This document shows, one piece after another, positions 46,322 through 58,146 of a DNA stretch of 64,000 nt. The position numbers and the translations under genes are program-made. How positions within the stretch are numbered: position 1 is the first letter of the stretch; the number at the start of each line of letters is the position of its first letter. Source of the stretch: Trichosporon coremiiforme (Eukaryota; Basidiomycota; Tremellomycetes; Trichosporonales; Trichosporonaceae); the NCBI GenBank assembly GCA_039545355.1, contig BCJJ01000046.1, positions 1-64,000 of the forward strand. Direction: 5' to 3'. Below the pieces are notes generated by a model. It was not told the DNA's origin, searched no databases, and worked only from the letters and a program-made list of their open reading frames with translations.

Positions 46322-46632
46322 TCGTTCTGTGCCGAAACAAACACAAGTGTCGGATGATGAAAGAGGAGTCGTAAAGAAGGACTCTTGTAGCATGACATGC
46401 ACCGAGTTCAACCGCTGCCTGTGCGAGCTGCGAGCTGTGTGATCTGTGTGACGTACGTGACGTGCGACACGAGTGCGAGCCAGAGTCAGACGCGCAGGCC
46501 CAGGCCCAGGCGCAGCACGCAGTCCTGGGGCGCAGACACGCGTGTCTCCGTGTCGCCCGGAGCGGACGACCCAGAGGACTCCTTTACTCCCGCCGGCCCG
46601 CGTTAAAGTAACAAACCGCCCCGTCACTGACG

Positions 46633-47640
46633 ATGAGCAAACAGGCTACAGTCTTGTCCGTCCTTCACGCCAACATCCCAGCTCTCCTTCAACTGCCCGC
46701 CATGCAAGCCGCACTGCAAGCCGCAATGCAGAGCATAGCTCACCCTCGTACCCTGGACGGCCATGTCGACTCGCGCAAGCTTCAACTCAAACCGCAACAC
46801 CTCTCCCAGACCGACAAGTCACTCAACGCCACCCTCTGGTCCTTTTCTTCCTATCCACGGCCACGTCGCGATGCCAACCTCAAGGGAGTTCACCCAGGCA
46901 GAAAGCCAGAGCGTAGGGTGGGCCTGGCATCCCCCAGTCCCAGACTGACACTGTGGACCGCCTTTCGAAGTCGCAGAAGTAACGTCTCTGGCGAAGGAAG
47001 CAGAGCATGGGAGCAGAAGGTTCCGCGTCGAGTCTCTGATCATACTCCCGTAACTCGTGGCTGGTTCTGACAAAGCGGCCGTCATCGACGAGCTTTATAA
47101 GTGCAAGCAGTCACTTCGTGTGGACCCTTTGCTTGAGGTTGTTGATCGCGTGTTTGCGAAAAAGGACGTGGCCAATATGCAAGTGCAATTTCGGGACGAG
47201 ACGAGTACCGACTATAGCCTTCACTTGCACCTACTCCCTTGGTCTGCGACACCTACCACATTGACCGCTAAGCGATGTCTCACGTCGGGTCTGGCCAAGC
47301 TGTGAGTATCCGCACGCGGTCCAATGACCTGAGGCACAGCGAGACCATGCTCTGGAGCAATATTGCCATCTCTGCCCTCAGCTCGTCGTTGGACGCCGTC
47401 ATGAAGCGCTTCTTCGCGCTCGCCTCTTCAAACGTAGTCATCATTTCGCGATTCGTTTCGTACCGCATCCTGCGCAAGGGCTTCCACAGTGAGTCGTCGG
47501 TATCTTAAAAGTTTAATCGACCAGACTACGCCTGCTTTGCCGATGAAGAGCTTGAGGTGCTGGAGCATGGCGGGGGGAGCCAGGAGGCCATCCGCGTCCT
47601 GCAGGCGAAGATGGGTCTTAGCATCGCGGCTGAGGAATAA
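46633..47640 (+). CDS. Orphan protein, unknown function
   Basis: Start MSKQATVLSVLHANIP at 46633. The last exons are well supported: GLAKL joins through an intron (47301-47338) to ETMLWSNIAISALSS, and then RILRKGFH through 47490-47525 to YACFADEELEVLEHGG, ending AAEE with stop at 47640. The join between the first frame and KAAVIDELYKCKQSLRV near 47080 needs one more intron, perhaps 46979-47077. Residues are mainly helical with no known domain. It is convergent with the Dal5-type transporter. Confidence 0.6.
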
Positions 47641-48103
47641 CTGGTGAAGGACTCCTAGGATTGGGCTCACGAGCACTGTCTCACTGAGCACGTCTGTATC
47701 GGAGACAATCTCAGAGAGCGAGCTCGCTTTGTTCCGAACCCTCGCTTGCACGAGAAGGAGTTGCGCGCCATGGGTGTCTGGTGGAAAGGTGCGACTGCCT
47801 CGCGCTGGTGAATCATGATATCGACGATTATGCAAAAGCTATGACTGTGAGAGCAAGTGCATGACATGATTGTCGTACGGTGTACTAAAAGTTCATAGTT
47901 GCGAGAAACGAACAGTAGACAATTGTGACTGTCCGACTGCTGAACGCTTGGAGTCCTTTGATGTGTCGGTTAGAGGAGGTGGCGAGTGGACGTGGGCGGA
48001 GTCTATCTGTGTAAAGTCGTGGTGATAAGTGAGTGTACAGGAAAGTGTAAGATATACAATGTCGTGAAGGTTCGTAGTGCGCAGGAGACTTGGTCTTGAA
48101 GTC
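47641..48103. other. Spacer between convergent genes
   Basis: 460 bases between two convergent stop codons. I see no gene; it should hold both terminators. Confidence 0.5.
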
Positions 48104-50170
48104 CTAAATCGAGTAGCGGAAGTAGGGGTTCTGGCGGTCGGTGAGGTCGTCGGCGGCGATGAGCTTCTTCTGCAGCTCACGCTCTTCAGGAGGCAAGCCT
48201 GAGGCCGCGTCGGCGCGGTCGCGGCGGCGGTTCTCCCAAAGGATGTAGCAGCACCAAACGGCCATGACGCAGACATTCACCATCATGACGACCGCACAGG
48301 CGGTCAAACCCTTGATGTACTTTGGAGCATCGTTGGCGCGCATCACCTGTGTACCGATGATACTGCCAACGGCGTTGAAGACGTCTGTTCAGTTATAGAC
48401 ACGCGCTCCGCGACAACACTCACAAGACGTTCCAGAGACAAATGACTTCTTGGTGCGACCGGCGACGTTGATGGACCAGAGTGGCCACATAAGGAAAATC
48501 GAACAGGAGAAGGAAGGCGCAAAGATGAACAGGCCGTAGACCGTCCACTTGTCCATGGTCGCAGGAGCAAGACCGGTGAACATGAAAGCAAGGAAAGACA
48601 TGAGGGTGCCGAAAATGGCGAGAGGGAAGCGCGTGAACGTGTAGCGGCGCTGAATGAAAGCAGGGATGAATGCGAAGCCAGCGTTGATAGCGTACATCGG
48701 AAGCGAGTAGAGAGTCGCTTCAAGGGGCGTGAAGCCAAGACTGAAATCGTTCAGCGAGTGCATCCATAGCAGGACCCACCTGACGAAGAGCAGAGAGAGG
48801 AAGGTAGCGAGCGCACCATTAGGGATCGTGGAGAGCAGGTTGAAGAGGAGGAAGATGTAGAACCTACGAGTCAGCTTCTCCCGTGTATCATACTCACTGA
48901 GGATCGAAGAAGCACTCCCAAACCTGCTCCCACTTCCACTTGTCGCGGTCACCGCCACCCGTAGCGTTGGACACGATACGAGCCTGGGCGATCTTCTTCT
49001 CATCGTGCTTCAACCAACAAACCTCCTTCGGTGTTCCAAGCAAGACAAGGTTGAAAAGACCGCCGAAGATGGTCAAAGCACCAAGGAACAGATTGATGAC
49101 CTTCCAAGGGGCCATCCCCCCTGAGGTCTGAACATGCAAGGCGAGGTAATAAATGGCGGCGGCCGTCCAAAGACTCTGAGCCGTCAGTGACGGCGCCTAG
49201 AGCCCTTTAATAACGCACAAAGAGCGGTTGGCAGGTGAAGTAGAAGGCTTGGCGGAAAGTCTGCTCAGAGCGGAGATACCATGAGGAGCTAAGAATGGCC
49301 TGATATCAGCTCTGCTGCTGTGCGGCACCTGGACGGCGACTGTGGTGATTTGCGAGCCCTTACGATTCCCAAAGATCACAGATTTGTTACTTACGAAGCC
49401 TGGGAGAATGGGGGCCTCGAAGCACCCTTACGTAAGCATTCTAGAAGGTGTAAATCGCGGGGGATGAGTAGAAAATGAGTAGAAATGTCGTGAGTAGAGG
49501 TTGGGGTGGTGCAGTGGTGCCTGTGAGGGTGGAACGGGGGCCCCACACAAAATGACGTTATCACGTGACTGATAGGGAAGTGGAGACCTCCACTATACTT
49601 TCAGCGGTGGGGGTGGAAGGAAGGAAGCAGACGTACCAAGGAACACACGGACGACGACGAGCTGAGCGTAATTCTTGCAGACAGCGGTCAACATGACCAT
49701 GAGACCCCACAGAATGACGAAGACGGACAGAGTTTTACCGATCGGGAAGCGCTGGATCGCCCACACGAGGGGCAGCGCTGCGATACCGATTGCCATCCCT
49801 GTCTCTGTCAGCAGCTTCTTGCCAGTTCGGATTTACACATGAAAGTTCCGAGATTGGCGTACTGGTTGCCGACGAGGCCGGTGTCCGGGATTAAACCGAA
49901 GACGGCGGAGCTCGTGAGAGACTGCTTGTCCGCAAAACACATGCCGTTGGTGAACATGAGCATGGGCTATGCAGTCAGCAGGGCTTTCTGGCCGTCCGTA
50001 CAAGAATGATACTGCGCCAATGTCAGCATGGCTGGGCCTACAAAGAGTTTGACGCAATGCACAACGCACAGGTCTGCCTTCCAGCGCACTTTGCGGTACT
50101 CCTCGTCGGTGTAGAGGTGCTCGTCACGAATGGCCGCCTTCTCATCCTGTTCAAAGTCGGTGCTACTCAT
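48104..50170 (-). CDS. MFS anion:cation symporter (Dal5/Tna1-like)
   Basis: Carrier of the allantoate/nicotinate/vitamin type. Start MSSTDFEQDEKAAIRDEH. Early exons: 50170-50070, a 10-nt microexon 50011-50002, 49966-49837, 49798-49637, 49426-49395; frame is kept through all of them. Joined sequence reads KADLIILPMLMFTNGMCFADK, GTFMWMAIGIAALP and RVFLGCFEAPILPGF. Later: YLRSEQTFRQAFYFTCQ, SGGMAPWKVINLFLGALT, GTPKEVCWLKHDEK, GFTPLEATLYSLPMYAIN and SINVAGRTKKSFVSG, all typical of this family. The intron 49636-49427 is 210 nt, far longer than the others. SMP-30 lies upstream on the same strand, 485 bp away. Substrate is unknown. Confidence 0.88.
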
Positions 50171-50654
50171 TTTCGGCTGGATGAAAGAATGTGGGTGTTG
50201 ATTTGGGACGTAAGAGTCAGCACTGTCGAGCCTTCTTTTATCCTCTCTCTCGCTCGGAAGAGAAGAAAGGCTCCAACCTATCGAGGCCTCTCCAGCTTCG
50301 CACCGGAGTCTCCATCAGTCGCACAAGCAATGCTGTGCAAGCACTTGTTTTGTTCTTAACTTGGGCCTGTGCCAAGCAGAGGTTTCGCCAGCCCCGAGCG
50401 CGTTCAGCCGCCTCGTGAAGCTGGGACCCATGTTAGAGATTGGTGAGTCGCGTCCATATCTACTCTATCCCGGAGGCGGAATTCAGAGGGTCAGTGGAAC
50501 CGTGCCCTCCATTGCCGCAGTCAGTCCCCAGATTGCTGTGCGTCAAGTGTGTTGGGCCGAGGACCGTGTCCGACAGACGGTCTTGCGTCAGGGGAAGCAT
50601 GGATAGTTGGCAGAGATATCTGGTTCCTATGAGAAACGCGACCTGTGTGACTGG
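50171..50654. other. Upstream region of the Dal5-type transporter
   Basis: 480 bases between two minus-strand genes; no gene is seen. Confidence 0.4.
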
Positions 50655-51557
50655 TCATGGGAATCCCGCATGGGGGACCTGCACTCGGGCGACTCGCAGC
50701 TCGGCCTCTGAAGCGACAGAACGCTTGTGCGAAGAGGAGTCTGGAGCGCAACACATGAGCAGATCCCTGCCATCGTGGCCCCCAAGCATGCAGGCAAACA
50801 CGCCGGTTCCAACATCGATCGTTTCGAGAATCTTGCCGCCTTCAACCACGCGGCAGACGCGGTTGCCACCGGCATCGGCAACCCACATGCGGCCTTCAGC
50901 GTCGAGGCAGCAGCCGTCGGGGACGAACTTGACCTGGCCGCTGCTCTTCATGTCGCTGACCGAGGTGCCGGAGGGGAGCTGACCGAACAAGGCCCAGTCG
51001 CGGCGAGGACCTAAGGAGCCGTCCGAGTTAATGTCGAAGGCGCTAGTTCTGTTGCCGAAGGACTCTCCCACGAGGAGTGTCTTGCCGTCTTGCGTGATAA
51101 TGCTTCCGTTCGGGAAGTGCAGATCGGTGGCAACAACTGAGGTCTGACCTTGAGGGGTGACGAGGACGAGCTCAGCGGTGGCGAAGGGCGCATCGTTCAT
51201 GAGGTCGAAGCCAAAGTTGCCAACGTAGGCTCTTCCCTGCCCGTCGACGACCATGTCGTTCACCGGTCCAGTTGCATAGGGCGACAGGTCGGCGTGAACG
51301 ACAACCGATCCGTCCTTCTCCTGTCGCATGATCTTGTGGTTTAACATTGATACGAAGATGAGACGACCGTCTGGGAGCCAGCCGAGTCCGGAGGGTTGGT
51401 TCGGGACGTCGATTTCTTTGCGCAAGTTGGAACCGTCGGCGTTCATCGAATAGATTGCGTGCGAGTAGAAGTCGGAGAACCACCAGCGGCCTTGATGCCA
51501 TCGTGGGCCCTCGGTGAAGGTGAGGCCGGTCGCGAGAGTGGTGATGGTGCAGGGCAT
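50655..51557 (-). CDS. SMP-30/gluconolactonase-type lactonase
   Basis: A single-exon gene for 300 residues with a six-bladed propeller. Start MPCTITTLATGLTFTEGPRW; the Glu in TEGPRW is the first metal ligand of the family. Further conserved points: PNQPSGLGWLPDGRLIFV, GPVNDMVVDGQGRAYVGNFGF, LHFPNGSIITQDGKTLLVGE, and VPDGCCLDAEGRMWVADAGG, which would hold the catalytic Asp. Enzymes of this family open sugar lactones with Ca, Zn or Mg. No signal peptide is seen, so the enzyme is cytosolic. It lies directly upstream of and co-directional with a carrier gene, so joint use of sugar acids is a fair guess. Confidence 0.9.
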   Translation of the reverse strand: MPCTITTLATGLTFTEGPRWHQGRWWFSDFYSHAIYSMNADGSNLRKEIDVPNQPSGLGWLPDGRLIFVSMLNHKIMRQEKDGSVVVHADLSPYATGPVNDMVVDGQGRAYVGNFGFDLMNDAPFATAELVLVTPQGQTSVVATDLHFPNGSIITQDGKTLLVGESFGNRTSAFDINSDGSLGPRRDWALFGQLPSGTSVSDMKSSGQVKFVPDGCCLDAEGRMWVADAGGNRVCRVVEGGKILETIDVGTGVFACMLGGHDGRDLLMCCAPDSSSHKRSVASEAELRVARVQVPHAGFP

Positions 51558-52065
51558 GGCAGCCGAGGTAGTCGTTCACGATTGAGAGGGAGAGAGGTGG
51601 GAATGAGTGAAGTGTTGTCGTCGAGCGACTGCATAGTGCTTTGTGCTTGGTCCTTGGTGCTTGGTGCTGGATGGTGTGTATTGGGTGGGTGGGCATGTGG
51701 GCAGGTTGGGTTGGGCCTGGGAGGTCAAGTAGCCGATGCGAGCCGTAGACGCCGATCAACTTAAGTGTCAGGCAAGTGTCAGTCAAGAGCTCCTAGTTCC
51801 TGGAATCAGCATGCATCAGAGTCAGAGTCGTTTGTCCGAGGACATGACGGCATCACGGACGGTGGGGACCAGTCCAACTTCACACTTTCATTGGTGGTGA
51901 CGCCCAGCTCTTCAGCAGAACAAACAAGGCTGAGGTAGCCGTCAGCAGTGCACGATGCCATAGACGATGATGAATGACAGCCGTTCCAGTGGATTGCGCT
52001 GTGCATGAGTGCATGAGCAAGACCAGAAGACCACGGCAGCAGACTGGTTCGGGTACCGGCTTACC

Positions 52066-52090
52066 GGGTAACGGGTAACGGGTAACGGGC
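52066..52090 (+). repeat. GGTAACG short tandem array
   Basis: About three and a half units of GGGTAAC. It is not the telomere repeat of this genome. Confidence 0.8.
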
Positions 52091-53478
52091 ACAAACAAAG
52101 CACGCGCCGACGTAGCGACGCGCCAACGCGTTAGCCTGAGATGTTATGAGGTAAAGGCGGGAGCAAATTCACGTGTACTGTGCCGGTGTCCCACGCTCGA
52201 TCTCTCGACCACGACGAGATCTGCCCACGTTACACTGATGCAGAAGGGGCACCTGGCCAGATGGTGTACCACATGATGACAGCGCAGACGCAGACGCAGA
52301 TGACGAAAGCCAGTAAAGGTCCGCCAGCTAATGCATGAACGAGACGTTGCGATCATGTGAGAAGAGGTTGACAGTCAAGACGCCGAATATCCCCCACATT
52401 CCACGCACCCCGAATTGTGGTGCGCGAGGTAAAGCTGGTGAGTACGCTTGGTAACCATAACGCGGCGATGCAGTTCGGCTCAGAGCTGTCGGAGCTCGGC
52501 CCGAATCGTGGCCGTTTTCCGGATGCTTCTTAGCGGACCGCTGACGTGACAGCGACGCTTTTCCGCATCGATTGCAGAGCGGCGCTGTCTCCACATGGGG
52601 TCCGAATTCGCTAATTCAGTCATCGTCCGCGATGACACGCTGCCTATTACGCAAGGAAGGGAATCCCACGACGAGAAGGTGATCGCTGCTCAAGCGAGGT
52701 CTGTGGGAGCTGAGACGCGTCATTCTTCGCGGGGGGCCAACATGTGCTTTTGGAGAGACGGGCATCTCCTATCTCCACGGCCGAAAAGAACAGAGGTAAG
52801 TTACTCCCTGCTCGAAGAGTTCAGTTTCGAAAGCGATTCCAGGGTGCCCTTGACCTGACAAACTCCCAATAAAAGTTCCAGCAGTCGTCAGGGAGTTCTC
52901 CAGAACATGCATCATCTCCCGCCCCGTGGACAATCACATGCATCCGTGGAAGCTATGGAAGCTTAAAGCTAGAAGCCGATCATGTTGGTAGCAGCCGGCA
53001 CTCCGCTTTCGTCGACGTCTGCTGTCTGCCAATGACTCTCCAATGACTCCCGTCGCTTTCACACTTCCAAAAACTCAAAGCACCCTTGCTGCGCTAACCT
53101 GCTGTCCAACCAACGCGCTGTTACCGCATGCAGCGGTTCTTTCGCAGGCACAGTCGGATATATACTCTCTTTGTGACGTCTGTATCGCTTAGCGCAGGGC
53201 ATCGTTTATTACCTAAGAGAGATCAGTTCAATGGCGACCAAAGCATAAAGCTGGCCATTCGCCCCAGCGTGTGTTCTGCAGACCAAAATAGTCGCTGCCG
53301 TCCTCTCCGCTCTGGTCCACGCCGCAACGTCTGAGGTTGCAGCCTCTGAGGAACTGCGATAGGGTTTCCGAGCCGTTCTGTCTAGAACTCGCGAGACGGT
53401 GATGACGACCACCGTCGACAGCGTGGAGCAACGTTCGGCCACGCAGTTGTGCGCGAGGTCCCTAGCCCCTCTGACTGG

Positions 53479-53485
53479 TATATAT
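53479..53485 (+). promoter_or_regulatory. Candidate TATA box of the reductase gene
   Basis: TATATAT 132 bases before the ATG at 53617. A similar TATATACT occurs at 53160. The nearer copy is the better candidate. Confidence 0.4.
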
Positions 53486-53616
53486 GTATCAGCGATACCA
53501 AAGCTCGCAAGTCTCTCTTCAGCGCCCTTGAAACGCATCCTCCCTGGTCAGACACTTTCACGATCAGAATCACTCTCACCAATTCACCGAGTCATTCATC
53601 ATCTCAAGTCAGCGCC

Positions 53617-56600
53617 ATGACAGTCTATCCTCTTCCCAACTCTTCCACTCTGCCCCACAGTCTGACCCAGATTGTTAACGAGCGTTTCGGTAAGTCTTGA
53701 TGACGACCACCTCTCGCTAACGGCAATGCAGCCCTGCAACCGGACGCGCCAGCCTACCGCAGCTACTACCCCTCAACATCGACATGTGGCACTCTTACCT
53801 ACCGCAATGTCGCATCTGCGGTCGACCTCCTTGCCTGGCACTACGAAAAGAACGACCAAATCCGCAATACCGATGTCAACAAGACGGAGGTCATCGCCGT
53901 CCTCACGGAGCCGGGGATCTGGAGCTTTCTTACTGAACTCGCACTTATCAAGGCCGGGTACACGCCTTTGCTGCTGTCGACGAACAACTCCGTACCGGCA
54001 ATCGCGCACCTTATCAGAGATACTGGAGCGAAGACGGTGATGCACTGCGACAAGTACACGGATGTCATGGCCGAGGCTGTGGAAACCATCAAAAGGGAGG
54101 ACGGCATCGACTTGAAAGTGGTCGAGCAGTTCGTCTTTGACCCTAAAGTGAAGCTCGAATCTCCGCCGTTCCAGCCCTCTTTCACTCCGGAACAGGAGGA
54201 ACGCCGCCCGGCTGTTTTCCTGCACTCTTCCGGGTCTACTGGTTTTCCCAAGCCGGTGTCGATTTCGCATGCGGCTCTCCTTGCGAGCTCCACCCGCTTC
54301 CACCCTTCGTCCGCCATGTCCACACTGCCTAGCTTCCACACCTTCGGTCACGCGTGCCTGATCGCCAACATGTTGTACGGAGATGTCCTTTCTGTGTGGC
54401 CACGCCACATTCCATTCTCCATCGCCAACGTCATCTCCTTCTATAGCGACATCCCTGAGGCTCCTCGCCAGCTGTATACTGTGCCTTACATCCTCGAGCT
54501 TCTGTCTGAGACAGAGGAGGGGGTAGATTTGCTTAGAACGTTCGACGCAGTCTGGTTCGGTGGTGCTCCGTTGTCTCAGGTCATAGGAGACAAACTTGAA
54601 GGTGCGGGTGTCCACGTTGCAAGTGGTTTCGGTATGACGGAGGTTGGCTGCCTCTTCTGGGCCGACCGCGACTTCAACACAGACCACGACTGGAACTGGC
54701 TCAACGTGCCCGGCGATGTGACGCCTCACATCCGCATGGAGCCCGTTGGTGACGCCTACAACCTAGTCGTGCTTCCTGGTTGGAAGGGCCTGGTCGCTTC
54801 CAACAGACCGACAGGTGAATACGACACCAAAGACCTGTTTATCCGCCACTCGACCGATCCGCACAAGATTAAGTATCTTGGCCGCATGGACGACACACTC
54901 ACCCAGACGCTGGGAGAGAAGACCAATCCTGTCCCTATTGAGCGCACCATCAAGAAGTCGCCATTTGTTGATGAGGCGATTGTTTTCGGCGACAAACGCG
55001 ATCAGTGCGGTGTACTTGTCGTGAGGGCCAAAAACGCCCCTGAGAATGATGACAAGTTCATTGATGCGATCTGGCCCGCCGTCGAAGAGGCCAACTCGGA
55101 ATGCCCGAGCCATTCCCGCATCGACAAGCAGATGATCCGCCCTCTGCCCTACGGTACGGAAGTGCCTCGCACGCCCAAGCTCACCGTCATTCGTCTCCAG
55201 GCTTATAGGAAGTTTGCCGACATCATTGAGGACACATACAAGCGCCTCCAAGTCAGTGATGAGGACAAGGTCCGCGTCACAGACTCCAACGAGATGCTCG
55301 AGCTGGTTCGGAACATCATCATCACCACACTCGGTGAACGCGGTCTTGGAGTGACGGACGACGACGACCTCTTTGCCGCTGGGATTGACAGCTTGAAAGC
55401 TACCAAGGTCAGAAATGCCCTTGTCAGGAAGCTGGACCTTGGCGACCACAAGCTCAGCCAGAACATCGTGTACGATTTTCCGTCCATCAGCAGCCTCGCA
55501 AAGCATCTGGTCAACCTCAGCTCCGGCGGCGGCGACAGCGCAAGCGACACTGGCAAGCAGATGACCGACATGGTGGCCCGCTGGGTGGCCAAGATTGCGA
55601 AGCCAGCCCGGGTCACCGACACGTCGCGCGGCCCCCAGAAGGAGGTCATTGTTCTCACAGGAGCCACTGGCTCTCTGGGCGCCCACATTCTAGCCGATCT
55701 CACTGCCCGCGAAGACGTCGGCCGCGTCGTCTGCTTGGCGCGCGCCATCAACCACGAAGATGCCCGTAACCGTGTCCTCAAGTCACTCGCTCAGCGTGGC
55801 CGCACCGCTGACGAGAGCAAGTGGATCGCTTACGCATCCAATGCCAACCAGGAGAACCTTGGCCTCAATAAGGAGGAGTACGACTCCCTCCGCCTCGAGG
55901 CCACGGCCGTCATGCACATCGCATGGCCCGTGAACTTCAGACTCGGAGTCGGCTCTTTTGACGCACACGTTGGAGGTATGGTTCACCTGCTGAACCTGAC
56001 CATGGCGAGCCCTCGCAAGAGCAAGCCCTCCTACTTTGTGGCTTCGAGCGTGTCTGCCGTCCTTGGTGACCCCACATTGGGCGACGACGGGAAGACCGTT
56101 GAGGCCTTCCCGACGAAGACCGATTCGCCCATCATGGGTTATGGCCAGAGCAAGTGGGTGACCGAGAAGATTGTCGAGGCTGCTGGTCCGCTCGGGTCTC
56201 GGGCGACGGTCCTCCGCATCGGACAGCTCGCAGCCAATCTGAGTCGCGGAAACTATCTCTGGAACCCCACTGAGGCGTATCCCCTCATGTTCCGATCGGC
56301 AAACGTCCTTGGCGTTCTCCCCGACCTCAGCGAGTTGCCGTCGTGGCTCCCCGTCGACCTCTGTTCAGGAGGAGCCGTCGACATCGTAATGAGGACCAAC
56401 CGGTCTGGTGACGATGAGGACGTCGCACCCCATGCGCGTCTGTACCACCTCGTCAACCCTGAGCAGGCCCAGTGGAGCACCATTCTCGACGGTCTCCGCC
56501 AGGGTGGCCTCAAGTTCGAGACTGTGTCTGGGGAGGAGTGGTGGAGCCGCCTCGCCAAGAGCAACCCTGATGTTAGCGTTAACCCGACCTACAAGCTTCT

Positions 56601-56787
56601 GGAGTTCTACCAGAAGGAAGTGGATCTCTCGACGCAAGGTGTCAAGGCCCCAGAGTTCTCAACGAAGATTACGGCCAAAGTATCGCTGACAATTGCCAAC
56701 TCGCATGCTGTGGACGCCGAGACAGTGTCCCGTTGGGTTGGCGCTTGGGCAGAGTGCGATTTCGTGGAAATCGAGAAGAGCTCCTGA
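53617..56787 (+). CDS. NRPS-like adenylate-forming reductase (A-T-R)
   Basis: Activates a carboxylic acid as its adenylate, loads it on a phosphopantetheine arm and reduces it to an aldehyde with NADPH. Two exons (53617-53689, 53732-56787) sum to 3129 nt, giving 1042 residues, normal for the family. Adenylation domain, residues ~20-550: HSSGSTGFPKPV (A3), ASGFGMTEVG (A5), KYLGRMDDTLTQTLGEKTNP (A8), and RTPKLTVIR near A10. Carrier domain ~560-640 with DDDDLFAAGIDSLKATKVRN, where Ser is the pantetheine site. Reductase domain ~670-1042: VIVLTGATGSLGAHIL (nucleotide binding) and YGQSKWVTEKI (catalytic Tyr and Lys). Differs from Lys2 in lacking the N-terminal extension. Product unknown; specialised metabolism is likely. 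A partial duplicate lies 4 kb downstream. Confidence 0.93.
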
Positions 56788-57151
56788 TGAGTATGTCCAA
56801 GTCTCAGTAGTATCGTAGTACCGTAGGTTGCAGTTGTAGGCACGACAATGAACCTCAAGGTATGAGGCAGACAGCAGTGAGTGGCTTGAGTTCGGGAAAC
56901 CAAGGAGAACTGCGCTTGAGTAGACCCGCTGCACGGAAAACTACTAAAGGAGAGCAAGCTCAAAGTGCACTGGTTATCAGCGCTTGCGCACATCGACCCC
57001 ACGTTGAACTCACGCTGCTGAAGCCACTCCGAGATAAAAAGCCCTAAAAGGTAGGAGGATAGAGATACAATTGGCATACAAACCTTGAGCTTCCTATGTT
57101 ACAAATGGGCAGGGCTACAGTCACGGCTTGACGCGGTGCACGGTCGCACTC
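56788..57151. other. 3' spacer
   Basis: 360 bases between convergent genes. Nothing is seen except short open frames. Confidence 0.4.
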
Positions 57152-58146
57152 TCACGGCGCCGAACCCTCTTTCCTTGTCTTCTTGGCGTCCTTGCCTTGC
57201 GGAGAAGACTCCGCAGAAGCGATGGGTGTCCTAGGGGCAACTTCCGTATCAGAAGAATCCGTGCTTGATCCCGTCCGGGCTTGAGAGGTACGCGGAGGAG
57301 TCGAGTCGTAATGCGTGCTGACGTCAGGCATGTCGACTGTCACCGGCGGAAGCATAACCGTTTCAACGATGTTCATCTTGCGGCCTTCGCGGTCACGTCG
57401 CGCCTCCGACATGGCCTCCAAAGTTGGGTCAAGATGAGATGAGGGTACATTCCGAGCACAAAATTGGAGCGGTTGGACGTATCGAACCACGGGCGGCGGC
57501 TCGCGCACGTTGGGGTCGAAGCGGCCAAGGATTGTCCGGTCGTAGCGGGGAGGAGATCCGGCGGGGGCTGAATCGGCGTCCACACCACGGCAATACAGAG
57601 ACGTGATTGCAGAACGAACAGCCGCATGCGCCTCACGGAAAGACGGCGGTTGGGGGTTGCCTCTCGGCAGGCTGTGGAATCCCTGGGAGGTCAGAATATG
57701 GCCTCATGGAAAACGCACTATCCAGTACCACTTGCGAATGAGATCATTCGTATGATGTCTCCACTCAACGTACGTCGGCAGCCGTGGCTCGAAGCCCAGC
57801 AATCGTCTTTGGCTGCAGTAGCTCATACTACTGTTAGCAATGCCGGTCCATTGAACGACTTACTCTTCCAGAATCTTGTCGACAACGGCCAGAAGAAAGC
57901 ACTCGCGGTCGATGTGGCCGCCCATTGCGATGATCTCAGCCCACTGCTTGCTGGCGTGAAGCGCCGCCCAGTGGAGGCGGGTTTTGTCGTGAGGAAGGTC
58001 GTCGCTGAAGGGTGGGATGAGGAAGACGCCATTGCGCCAGGTGGTGCGTGGGAAAGTCTTACTGGGGGGAGGAATCAGGTCCTCCTCCCGCATGAAGGGC
58101 TCCCAGCGCTTGGGCAGAGCTGGACGAGCGGGCGGAGCTTGAAGCA
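57152..58146 (-). CDS. Orphan protein, unknown function
   Basis: Start MLQAPPARPALPKRWEPF at 58146. Exon 1 ends KILEE near 57867; a 34-nt intron (GTAAGT..GCTAACAG) joins DSMSYCSQRRLLGFEPRLP. A second intron (about 57691-57726, donor GTGCGT) joins KWYWI to GFHSLPRGNPQPPSFRE, and the frame continues to the stop at 57152. About 300 residues: an N-terminal basic/helical part and a Ser/Thr/Lys-rich tail. No known domain. It lies head-to-head with the gene at 58511. Confidence 0.62.

Larger units (their letters stand above)
51558..53616. other. 2-kb intergenic region
   Basis: Space between the lactonase (minus) and the A-T-R reductase (plus), thus a divergent control region. It contains a short GGTAACG tandem array (listed). 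I support no gene; open frames up to 120 codons have no domain. Confidence 0.5.

Noticed and set aside
46397..46632. Overlapping frames before the orphan gene at 46633
   Set aside because: Repetitive GC-rich CCCAGGC-type sequence; probably promoter or leader of the orphan gene.
54763..55686. A 307-codon minus-strand frame inside the reductase
   Set aside because: Antisense shadow caused by codon bias; the plus strand carries all domain motifs. A similar antisense frame appears in the duplicate.
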